Shown: positions 54,319 through 64,000 of the stretch, piece after piece
Position numbering within the stretch: position 1 is the stretch's first letter
How the letters are laid out: each line of letters opens with the position of its first letter
From: Diphasiastrum complanatum
Taxonomy: Eukaryota; Streptophyta; Lycopodiopsida; Lycopodiales; Lycopodiaceae
Length of the DNA stretch: 64,000 nt
Assembly (NCBI GenBank): GCA_029204225.1
Contig: CM055100.1
Span: forward strand, 24,251,106 to 24,315,105
Direction: 5' to 3'
The notes under the pieces: model-generated
Databases searched by the model: none
What the model saw: the letters and a program-made list of their open reading frames with translations, nothing else
What the model was told of the DNA's origin: nothing
Program-made: the position numbers and the translations under genes

Positions 54319-54950
54319 TGTTAAAATTGAAAAATAATCCATCTTGACTTTAGACTTGCTACAAACTTTGTACTATGCAAGTATGTTGTTTCATAATTGT
54401 AAATGCCAAATTTGGCCTAGATAGAACTCGAGCGATATGGATTTGTCATATCTAGTTGGTTGAATACAACTTGCATGTAGATTGTAGACTTAGAAATAGC
54501 ATTAATATGCTTGTAGAAACTCGTGGCATATCACATGCATTTATTGTAAGTGATCCATAGTGACATGCAACACATGCACAAAGTGAAATGGACACATGCA
54601 TGATGATTTGTACAATTCTAGTTAGAACTTGGACACTTGGTAAAAGTAGGTGGAGATACATGCATGAGATGTGACAAATGTCACTTAGACTCTAGTTTTC
54701 ACTTTAGATGTGATTGAAAGGTAGATGGATGTGGTTCTACCTCGAGCTACCTCAAACTCCATAAATAGGTGTAGCTATTCTCATAATTTTTGATAAAGCT
54801 TTGTAGCTATTCCATGCCATTTTGGATCTACAACTTTTTTGCTAGATATCTCTCTCATTATAACAACCTTTGCAACTTTTCAACCAAAAGCAAAAGTAAA
54901 CAAATGGTGTGGCACCTCGATGGACTTCAAAACTAGTAAACTATAAGCTT
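54319..54950 (+). repeat. 3' LTR of the copia element
   Basis: It starts TGTTAAAATTGAAAAAT straight after the polypurine tract. A CCATAAATAGGTG TATA-like sequence near 54760 fits the LTR promoter. The right end near 54950 is estimated; no second copy is in the window to fix it. Confidence 0.6.
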
Positions 54951-57400
54951 GATGTTATACGTACTACACTTGGTAACGTTTGTTACATTACATAAACTAA
55001 TAGCATCATTTGCACCCAAAGATGTTTACTCTAACAAGGAGGGCATTCTCCTCTACTATTTTACATCTCATTTGCTCGGTCATGAGCACAACTTGTAGGG
55101 TACATTCCTAGGAGCAACAAGTGGGAATCAAATTTCAAACAAAACTTTGTGATTGATTGTCATAGTTTGAGAGCATTCTGGTTAATGATTGTAGAAGTAG
55201 CAAGAGTTTTGCTTGATTGAAACAACATCTTATTGGAGGGTCAAAGTTTCTTACGTTGAAGTGGTAAAAAAGAGGTCAAATCATGTTTGGTGTTAGACAT
55301 AAATAGGAAATCTAATAATAATCACATAAGGCTTTTAGATTAGCTTCCAAAGGGATCCTATGCATAAACTATAGAGTGGAAAAATGAGTATATGACATGT
55401 CTTATTGTTATTCTACCTCTCACTCTTCTCATTATGAGTAACCATTTGGCATTTCTTTTGTCCATCCAAAAGTTCAACATAAATTGTGTTGCAATTCATA
55501 AGAACTAATTGGATTGTCATAAATGAGTTGGCATGCATTGCTAGCATTATAGATGAAACAACGAAAAATTGCACTAGTAATGAACTCGAGATTCTATTCT
55601 TATAAGATAAGGCTCTTTGGATTTTTTAATGACTTTGTTGCATACCACAAGTTATGTTGGGTGGAATTCATGAAGAATTTGACAAATCAGTTTTTCATGT
55701 ATTTGATCACAAGCATGATTAATCACCTACAATACTTACCAACTTACCAAAAGTACAAGGTGATTAAGTATTACTCTAAACCCAATATTCTTTTGTTTTG
55801 AACTAGAAAAGGTGTTTTGTTGGGAGAGATATATCCCCTTGAAGATGGTATATCCCAACAAAGTTCTAGGAGCTGTACAGGATTCTATGCATTAGTACAT
55901 ACAATCACCAAATTTTTAGGCTTATCATTATTGATGAGTAACTTATCAATCTTTCATAGTCATATAGGCTTTTGAGATGGTCCTAAAATTTCTATAAATT
56001 CATATACTTTGTCCTAGGAACTGAAAGCATCATTTTGGTGTGCATCTCAATGTCCACCATTAGGCTATATTTTAGAATAGCTGATCAACATATCTATTTT
56101 GCAAGTAAAATCCTTACGACCTATAAATAAAAATTACTCAAGTACTATATGGAGTGACTTTAATAATTTATATTGAGAAAAAAATCATGTAATTGTTGAT
56201 TGTGACTACAAGCATTACCACTTATTAGCTATTGTGAAGAACTAATCTCCTTCACCACCAATGGTACGTGAAATAACTTTCTTGAAACCTTCAATTCTCC
56301 AATAAGCAACGTGCTCTATATTTTACCATGTTGATATGAACAATGTTCCTAGTAGGCCACCCATTGTTATTCAACTAATGAACTTGTTATGGCTTTTCAA
56401 AACTCGATATATTGCTTACCGACAAATTAGATCAATGAAACCAGAAGCTTGGTCTCTCATCGACATGCTAGCATGATATTTGTTATGATCTTTTATGGAT
56501 TATTAAGTTCATGGATACCTCAATGAAGCCCTCACACTTCACAATTTTGATATACTAGTACCACAACTTTGCAACTAACATGGAAGGCCTACCATTGGAG
56601 AATTCATCTTTTGTCAATCCACAAAATGAGAGCATATTGATGGGCTTCATAGCACATCCTCGTATAACCAAAAAACATATTAACATTCATAGGTTGTGAT
56701 TGACTAGCTTCCTTTATCAAGTTTCCCTTGCCAAAGGATGTGGATGAGCCTTATATTGCAAAAAACTCAACAGTATTCAAATTTCTCAATTTTAACTTGT
56801 CATAAGAAAATATTCAATGAAATACGCACCAAATTCATGGGCATCTTTCTAACAAGGTTTCTCCAAGCAAGCTAGTACTAATCAAAATTAAGTAGAAACG
56901 AAGTTGTAGACAAACAAGGTGGACTATGTCATTTAGGAACTTATGTGACTCCATAGCAAACTTTATGTGAACTTACTTTCCTCTAATGAAGTATGCTTAT
57001 GAGAGAGTTGATATGTCAATGCTAGATTGTCTCCTTCTAAAGGTTATAAATCTTCCTTCAACATAAAACATAAAAGAATAAGATAGATAAAGGTGGAGGG
57101 TTTGAGATGAATAGATTATTGCTTGTTTGCAAAAATGAACAATACAAGGCCCATGATTACATTGAAGCATTATGCTATGACAAAGTTCATACTTTTTAGA
57201 AAGGACCACTCTACTCGTCATGATGCTTATTAGTTACATGCATGTATAATACATTTTGAAATTATCGATATTGAATAATGACAAACTTGCATTAACATAA
57301 ATGCAAGTCTTAGATCTCAGCCATCAGAACAGTCGTGAGCATTAGAAACATTGAAGACAATGTTAAAATTGTCATTATTCAGCAGATCAGCGTAATAAGC
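54951..57400. other. AT-rich stretch, no gene recognised
   Basis: Frames are short and I recognise no domain, RNA gene or terminal repeat. The sequence has the look of old decayed transposon DNA. Confidence 0.5.
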
Positions 57401-57404
57401 ATAC

Positions 57405-57518
57405 CTTTGGCACGATATGTTTGGCTGAATCCACACTCGCAGATACCTCTTTAGAAACTACAGATCCAAAACCGACAACACGATCCTGTATGCGCAAAGT
57501 TTTCTGTCCATCTGACAT
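57405..57518 (-). CDS. Candidate first coding exon of an unidentified gene
   Basis: On the minus strand an ATG at 57518 opens a 38-codon frame ending in CCAAAG followed by GTATGC, a good splice donor, at phase 0. It begins MSDGQKTLRIQDRVVGFGSV and ends AKHIVPK. The frame stays open upstream (LPRKRKFEDVLGG, a basic nuclear-signal-like run) to a TGA about 120 nt before the ATG. GC content is higher than nearby. No following exon was found to the left and I do not recognise the protein, so it may be a gene fragment carried by an element. Confidence 0.3.
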
Positions 57519-57659
57519 GATCCTCGTCCTGGGACTACTCCCTCCAAGAACGTCCTCGAATTTACGCTTCCTGGGAAGAGCAAGAGGCGGCGAGAGATCA
57601 AGGCAGAAGCAGCCACATCGAGGGAGTCACATTCGGATTGGCAAGCATCATCTCTAGTA

Positions 57660-58537
57660 GGGTGAATAAAGTAAAAAAGGATGGTTTGCTCAGTGGCTTG
57701 TCAAATAATAATCATTAGAACCTTGCCACTAATGTTAGAATACCTATTATGTCATAAGAGGTGGCATGCAAGCTTTAGCTAAGATCTTTGGTCTCACCTA
57801 GATAAGGTACTCTGGATCAATTATGCTATTTATTAACTTCATGCATGCACGGAACTCTCAACATGCATCAATAGATTCACTAGCTATGAGAAAAAACCAA
57901 CTTACAACTATTTTAAGTGATATTATCTTGTTGGGACTTGTAGGTGTACTATAGGATGTAAGTGATGTTGCTTTTGTTGTACATGGCGGAGTGCACTCTC
58001 CTTATAGTTCTGCATTACTTGATTTTGTATAAAGACAAGTGTCACACTTTGTGGTTTGAGTAGAGGGATCAATCATGGATTAACAAATTGTGAAATGGTG
58101 GATATTTGATGTTGGATAGTTGATGACTACAACAGATATTTAGAAACAAAAAGCAGTTATACGTGTGTCTTTAAATGTTCATGGAGGAGACAATGAGTGG
58201 TGCATGTCTATGACTGTGAATGAGTGACAGTGACCACATATCATACTATATTCTTATTCTTTGTCCTTAGCAAGAGAAACAGAAACCTTACATGTATCTT
58301 TGTCAGTGATTGATATTTTGGGTTGTCACACCCTAACTTGACACGAGACTTTGCACAAGTGTTGGGTAGGTATAGCATAAGTCCGTTTATGACTATGGTA
58401 TCAATATAGTTATCCATACTAGGAACTGATGGGTATGCAGGCATAATTTTCCTAGGGAACCGACTGTTATTGAGAAGCACAAATATAAGGTTGTCTAATA
58501 CTTGGGGTTGATAATTTATCAATAAACTGCCTAAGGA
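57660..58537. other. AT-rich stretch, no gene recognised
   Basis: I see no conserved frame, repeat or RNA gene. Confidence 0.45.
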
Positions 58538-59465
58538 TTGAGTATGGAAGCGATGGCGGACGAGGCAATTTCCACTGATGTGGAGATGGAGATGGAGAAT
58601 CCTCCTGGGGGCTTTGAAACATATGATGAAGGGGTTGTTTCTACCCGTACGTGTGTTGTCAAGCTTGACACTTCGCACTCTTCAGAGTTTTCTCTCGAAT
58701 CTTCTCCTCCTCCTCCTTCACTCGTTCTCGGCTCTCCTCTCTGCTCTGGAATTGGATCGCGCTGCTGCTGTTGAGGTTTCTACACTCCGTGACACGCCGC
58801 GCTCAGCCGCACTCCTGCCCTCTGACAATTCCTGTCATCCAAGGCAGCCCCCCTCCTTTCTCCCACTGTCTGTTGTTGCCTTCCCACCTCTGGCTTATTC
58901 TTCTGGTCCGGTGGGCCCTCATCATGCTCACTTCCCCCTGCAGCCCGCTAAGAAGAATATTCGAGCTGTCTACAGCCCGACTTCACCCTCCTTCCTCTGT
59001 CCAGTTCTTAGCCAGCATCAGGATTCGAGCTTGGAGCCTCCACCCCTCTAGTTGTTGTCCCCTTCTTCCATGGCCATGGTGGTGGGTCGCAAACTCAAGT
59101 ATGGCAAGAGAAGAATGCAGGGAGACCCGAGGGTCCAGCCTCCCCGGTCAGCACGATCTCACAAGCTAGTGTCGTTTGTACCTCTGCACATCGGATGCCC
59201 TCACTTACGGAAGCGCAAGCATCGATGCCAGAAGGCAGGTCCTCCTACGTCCAGGCCTATCGTGCAGGAGCAGCCGCAACTCCATCACCCCTAATGTATC
59301 CAGGACTCTTATCAAGCACTCCTGGAGCAGGCGCAAGCTCATCCTCTTGCCGACCCGGCCTTGCTCACCTTGATTCATATGGTAGCTCAAGTGGTTGATT
59401 TGCTAGCAGATATGACAATTCCAATTCGTCGGATGCTCTGAAGGTGCGTTCGTTCCAACTCCACC
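58538..59465 (+). other. GC-richer, pyrimidine-rich stretch with short open frames
   Basis: An ATG at 58541 starts MEAMADEAISTDVEMEMENP and stays open for 78 codons into a Ser/Pro-rich end. Overlapping frames of up to 157 codons cover 58578-59398, all Pro/Ser/Leu-rich. Composition differs from both flanks. No domain is recognisable. It could be a 5' exon of an unidentified gene or a gag-derived remnant ending against the gypsy B LTR. Confidence 0.3.
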
Positions 59466-60226
59466 TGTTGGAGTGTTTGCGGATCCCAAGACAACCCTAA
59501 CCCTAGCTAATAAGTGAGAGGGATTTGGCACCCTACGTGTGTAAGTCCAACCCAATGACCACATAGTTATTTGATTGATTAGTTAAAAGTCAATAAAAGG
59601 ACTTTAGGCCTTTTTGCGGGACTTTTAATGTCGTAGGGCCTAAATGTCAAGTTAGTGAATAAAGTTGGGTTTCCCTGCAATTTTGATGGTTCCCACACTT
59701 TTTTAAATTTGAATAAAAAGATATGCAAGACTGGACCAATAGGATTCAGAGGCCAGGGTCCTCCTCTCTACTATAAAAAGGGACCGACTCGAGTTGCTCC
59801 TCATGTTCATTTCCTCATTCCAATAAAGCAGATTGGTTCTCTTTAGAAATGGATTGATGAATGTCCTTGCTCTTCCTTTCTTCTCCTCCATTTCTCATGC
59901 TTTCTTTGGATTTTGCTAATTGTTGGATTTGATCACTATTGGGATTGCTATTTCTTATGCTTTTTGTGAGAGAGAAAAGGAGAGAGAGAAGAGTAAGTTT
60001 CTATCATTGTTGTGGATTTAGGGTTAATGGAAGTAGGGTTAATGGATGTAGTGTTAATGCTTAGTGTTAATGGATGTTAGTGTTAGATTCTCCATTCATG
60101 TTGAAATCTGAACTATACTATCGCTCTCATGGGAACGAACCTACGCGTGACAACTAACTTCGTCTCTTTGATGCTAGATTGACTAGATCTTGGATTCAGG
60201 TTAGGCAAGGAAAGAAACCCACTACA
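59466..60226 (+). repeat. 5' LTR of gypsy B
   Basis: The 761-bp segment starts TGTTGGAGTGTTTG and ends CACTACA four bases before the primer-binding site. It contains the TATA box and GAGAGAGA-rich and AGTGTTAATGG-type short repeats near 59970-60080. Confidence 0.75.
59772..59778 (+). promoter_or_regulatory. TATA box of the gypsy B LTR promoter
   Basis: TATAAAA within CTACTATAAAAAGGGACC, about the middle of the LTR, where RNA polymerase II promoters of plant LTRs usually lie. Confidence 0.55.
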
Positions 60227-60230
60227 ATTT

Positions 60231-60250
60231 TGGCGCCGTTGCCGAGGAGC
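60231..60250 (+). other. Primer-binding site of gypsy B
   Basis: TGGCGCCGTTGCCGAGGAGC directly follows the LTR and a short ATTT spacer. This sequence is the hallmark tRNA-complementary site of many plant Tat/Athila gypsy elements. Confidence 0.8.
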
Positions 60251-61459
60251 TACGCCAATTTTTTAGTTTGCAGCATGTTTGGCTGATGGTTAGCTTGCAT
60301 TAGGCATCTTGTCGTGGCATGAATAGTGTTAAAACTGCATTGTAGGGTTAGTTTGGGATTGATTTTGCTAAATTTGGAGTGGATTTGCTTGTTTGAAATC
60401 TAATCTGATTATTAAACAAGGAATGCTATTCAGATCACCAATCTTAAGATCCATTTGGATCTGAGATATTAGAGAAAATAACAAAAATCAGTCAAATCTG
60501 TCAAATTTAATCAAAAAGAGACAAAAAGCATCATCAGAGCCCAGAACTTTTTACCCTCTTTCAGGAAACCTTCGCCGAGTTGCAGAAACCTTCGGTTTTG
60601 TTTACAGAACCTTCAGTTTGAAGGGCGAAGATTAATTCCCACCAGATTTCCAGAAACATCAGAAAAACCACCAAAACACACCAAAAAAATTATCAAAACC
60701 CTAAAAGAAATACTAAAAAAGAACCTTCGCCCAATTCACCGTGCTTAGATGTGATTCAGATCTATCTACCGCTAGGTCGACGAAGAATAATACCAAAAAT
60801 AGAAAGGTTTTCAGAGGATCAGTTGTCATATTGTCATATTTTTGCCAAAAAAGTCACTTTTTTGCAAAATTATCAGTATTACCCTTGATCCTTCGCCAGA
60901 ACCTTCGTCGAGTTTCCAGAACATTCTATTTATATAAAAATACTATTTTTGAGTTCGGCGAAAATTTATCTTGATCATATCACAAAAAATCTTGATTCTT
61001 ACCTCGCCAAATCACAAAAACTGTATTTTCTTGTGTCATAAACCTTCGTCCGGTTTTCCATAGTTTTATCTGTGTCAGATCTTCCAGCTGAAAAGTCAGC
61101 GAAGGTTATTTCCCAAGAAATTGCCAGAAAAGTGTTCAGAGAGTTTTTATCCCAAAATAGCACTGTTGAACCTTCGCCGAGACAACCTTCACCTAGAGAA
61201 CCTTTGCCAATCCTATTTTTAGTTTCTGATTTTCCAGATCAAGTCTGTCAAAATTTGGATCAAATCTGATATATTTTGAATTGGACTCTGAGAGATTTAT
61301 CATTTTTTGAGAAGTATCGATTGATCGAATTTTGGGTAGTTTTTCATCATATAGAATCAGATTCTTGAAAAGTGGAATAGAGCTAGCAGATCTAATCTGA
61401 GATAGTTTTTGGAAAAATCTATATCCAATCACATTATCAATTTGATCTAAATTTGTAAG
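60251..61459 (+). other. Gypsy B leader
   Basis: Untranslated leader of about 1.2 kb between primer site and gag ATG. It contains repeated CCTTCGCC/ACCTTCG motifs (60570-61210) and no conserved frame. Confidence 0.6.
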
Positions 61460-62880
61460 ATGGTTGTCCCTGGAGCTGCTCCTGGAGGTGCTCCACATGA
61501 GGTCAATCCAATTATTGTTAGAAGAGCACCCCGATTGGATCTACCCAAATATAATGGATTAACAGATCCAGTTAGATTTCTTCAGATCCATGCTGAATCT
61601 TGTGAGGTCTATGGTGAGATCTATCCTCAAGATAAACTTAAGCTGTTTCCTATGGCCTTAACAGGTGCACCACAAGATTGGTACTATAACCAAGATGAAA
61701 CCGAACGTACAGATTGGGAGGTTGTTGAACGAGCCCTTATCACACGGTTCAAACCGCGAAAGTTTATGGAAGACCCTTTCCTACTTTTAAGTAAAATTAA
61801 AATGGGAAAGCGGGAAATGGTTCGAGATTACATCGAAAGGGTGAAACGTCTTAGATCTGAATGTGAGTCTGAGCTGATTAATGAAAATGCCATGATTATG
61901 TGGTTTTTGTCAGGACTACCTAAACGGATCAGACGTGAACTGAAACGCCATAATGAGTACGCACTTTTGCAAAATGCGATGGACGATGCAATTCGGGAGT
62001 AGGATGAAGATTCAGATGATGAGCCGAATGTCAATATGTTGCCTTATATAGCAGGGCAGACTACTACGACATCCACCACTATTGCATCAACGAATGCCAA
62101 TGCTACTGCTAAAATGATGCTCAATGAGTTCGAGAAACTTGGGAAGACCCAGCAGAAACAAATGAAAAAGTTGTAGTTGCAATTTGATGAGAAGATCAAA
62201 GCATTGGAAAATTTCCACGGAGAAGTGAACAAGGAACCTGAGAAGTTTGCAAAGACTTTTCCTACCAGGGAAAATGTCTGGTGTTCTATTTGTACAGGAA
62301 ATCACACAGTGAACGAGTGTCCTCAATTGAAAAAACGAATGGAAATCAGTGTTTTCCATATGTGTAATTCACTTGACCATGAGACTGCCTTTTGCAACTT
62401 CAACCCTCGGATAATTCAGCAACGGTATGTCCAGATGGGATATTGAGATCCACAATATGGAGGCAATCCAGCAGCAAGACTACGACAATCTACTCTTGGA
62501 TACCCGGATCGTTTAGCTTTGCCTGTCCCACCAAAACACTCCGCTCCTCCTGCCAATTTGATGGAACCAGAACCTTACGGAAGTGCTGAGCAATGGAGCT
62601 ATGGTAATGGTTAGGAAGGTGGATCTTCAAAACAGTATGCCATTTATGCTGCCGCTCAACAACAAGCTTTGAGAAATTGGGCCAGAGCACCACTTGGATG
62701 CTTTGCATGTGGAGAAAATCACAGAGTTGCAGAATGCTCAAATAAAGGAAAATTTGTACCATTCTGTCGTGACTGTGGATATGGGCATTGCTATAAGACT
62801 GTCTAGCAAGACCGAAGCCACCACCAGCTACAACACCTGTAAATTTGATAACAATCAAGCAATGATTGGTAGCTCATAAT
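61460..62880 (+). pseudogene. Gypsy B gag with two zinc knuckles and in-frame stops
   Basis: The ATG at 61460 opens RRAPRLDLPKYNGLTDPVRF, PMALTGAPQDWYYNQ and the retrotransposon-gag core FLSGLPKRIRRELKRH. The same frame continues beyond TAG at 62000-62002, TAG at 62174-62176 and TGA at 62444-62446. It carries CSICTGNHTVNEC, then a Pro/Tyr-rich segment and CFACGENHRVAEC with CRDCGYGHC near 62695-62780. Two CCHC-type motifs separated by a long spacer also appear in element A. Confidence 0.75.
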
Positions 62881-63860
62881 AAACCAAGTGCACCCTTGAT
62901 GGTGGTCACCAGAGCACAAAAGCAAAAAGAACCAGTAGTGGATTCAATACCTGCTGATTCTATACCATTGAACGATACACCAACAACATCAGAAGTCTAT
63001 CCAAATCTTAATGCAAAAAAACGAAGATATCAGGATTTGAGACAGTGGATTAAACATCTGCAAGAAGAAGAGGAGCTTGAAGTTGCTAAAGTAACAGCTG
63101 AAGTTCGGTCTTCACCATTGCAGCCTCCAAGAAATTTACGTACGGATATGAATGATCAATTACATCATCACGAAGAACCCTTCAAGATGACTGAACAAGA
63201 AGCACCGCATACAGAATTACTCATGAATATTTGTCTAGCAAGATCAATATTTCATTGGGAGAGCTCCTAAAGTTGGTGCCAAAATCAAAAGAAGTCTTAG
63301 CGCAAAAATTAGCTCAAGAAGAATCAGAAGACCATCAGGAGCCGCTTTTTTGTGTTGGATTTGAAGAATCTAACGATGTACTCCATGTTGGAGCAGCTTG
63401 GGAAAGTGAACAAAAGAATATCACTCTGCCGATACAACATAGACAATTTTCTAAAGAAGCAGCCGTGATAGATGGCGGTTCAGGAGTTAACCTGATTTCG
63501 ACAAAGCTATGTACAAAATGGGGCCTTACAAAGATTAAGCCTGCTACTTTTGCTATTAAGCTAGCTGATCAGACGACGGTTCGTCCACCAGGACTGGTGG
63601 AAGATATACCTGTCAGGATTGCAGGAGTACAGTTCGTCATTACTTTCCTCGTGATGGACTTACCAGAAGCACCAAATGTCTACCGGGTTCTCTTAGGACG
63701 TCCATGGTTACGAGTTGCGCAAGTAATTCATAACTGGGGTACCAGCAAAATCACTTTTGAAAATCGTGAACATGCAGTTAAAATTGATCCTACGACTTGG
63801 ACTATCAAGCCAGTGGTTCAAAAAGTGGATGACAATTCATCAACAACGGATCACATGTGA
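62866..63860 (+). pseudogene. Gypsy B gag-protease linker and aspartic protease
   Basis: A first frame (62866-63270) is Glu/Lys-rich linker (VVTRAQKQKEPVVD). A second frame (63231-63860) holds the retroviral-type aspartic protease: QFSKEAAVIDGGSGVNLIS with D-G-G-S at the active-site position, then the VYRVLLGRPWLR hydrophobic-Gly motif, and KITFENREHAVKID. The two frames overlap by 40 nt in a -1 relation, so either a frameshift mutation or programmed shifting separates them. The active site reads DGG rather than the usual DSG or DTG. Confidence 0.75.
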
Positions 63861-64000
63861 AGGATTTCAGATCATTCAAGATCCAATCCATGTCCCAAAT
63901 CTTTGGTTACAATAAGGAGCAGACTAACAATCTTGCCAATGTAGAAAAATCAGCATCTACACACAAAATGAGATGCAAACTCTAAGAGATATTGATCAAA
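63861..64000 (+). other. Start of gypsy B pol linker, cut by the window edge
   Basis: No RT motif is reached before position 64000. A stop closes the protease frame at 63860. Confidence 0.5.

Larger units (their letters stand above)
59466..64000 (+). mobile_element. Ty3/gypsy retrotransposon B, 5' half (continues past the right edge)
   Basis: The order is 5' LTR (59466-60226), primer-binding site TGGCGCCGTTGCCGAGGAGC (60231-60250), leader of about 1.2 kb, gag (61460 to about 62860) and protease (63231-63860). RT, RNase H, integrase and the 3' LTR would lie beyond 64000. The primer site and the gag-to-protease layout suggest the Tat/Athila side of plant gypsy elements. Several in-frame stops show it is decaying, but it is less damaged than the related element A at 2.1-8.9 kb. 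Confidence 0.85.

Overview
This window reads as nuclear DNA of a land plant with a large, transposon-rich genome. It contains spliced genes with GT-AG introns, nested Ty1/copia and Ty3/gypsy LTR retrotransposons, a hAT transposase remnant, long GA and AT microsatellites, and no operon-like gene packing. The most informative gene is a minus-strand homologue of POC1, the WD40 centriole/basal-body protein. Angiosperms lack centrioles and, as far as I know, POC1, so a lineage with flagellated sperm is implied. A fern is my best guess; ginkgo, cycad, lycophyte or bryophyte are also possible. The organism call is inference.

Layout. 1-8946: an old minus-strand Ty3/gypsy element (A) with broken gag/pol, a solo copia LTR inserted in gag, and an unclassified insertion splitting its 5' LTR. 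9421-16408: a plus-strand copia element (1) whose centre is replaced by a minus-strand copia element (2). 16409-19310: no recognised gene, with a 3 x 106 bp tandem array. 19311-36448: POC1, minus strand, eleven exons recognised. Its first intron is about 13 kb and holds the hAT remnant, a pair of LTR-like repeats with GA tracts, a reverse-transcriptase remnant with a zinc-finger plus restriction-like-endonuclease-type tail, two copia fragments and a cluster of fold-back sequences. 36449-42430: spacer with a minus-strand copia-type LTR and a possible CACTA remnant. 42831-46136: a complete four-exon plus-strand gene for a 596-residue XS-domain protein. 46137-54960: LTR elements, including a minus-strand element with a gag-type zinc knuckle followed by unrecognised coding sequence instead of pol, and a plus-strand copia pol that is nearly intact. 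54960-59465: mostly unrecognised, with one candidate gene exon and a GC-richer stretch. 59466-64000: the 5' half of a plus-strand gypsy element (B), related to element A, running off the right edge.

Only two host genes can be supported well: POC1 (cilium/centriole assembly) and the XS-domain gene (RNA-binding family related to SGS3). They are transcribed divergently, about 6.4 kb apart, and nothing suggests a joint function. Most of the rest is transposon sediment. The least explained items are the gag-plus-unknown-ORF element at 49.4-51.1 kb, the endonuclease-tailed RT remnant at 27.5-28.9 kb, and the fold-back cluster at 33.1 kb. All splice sites and joins are read by eye and untested.
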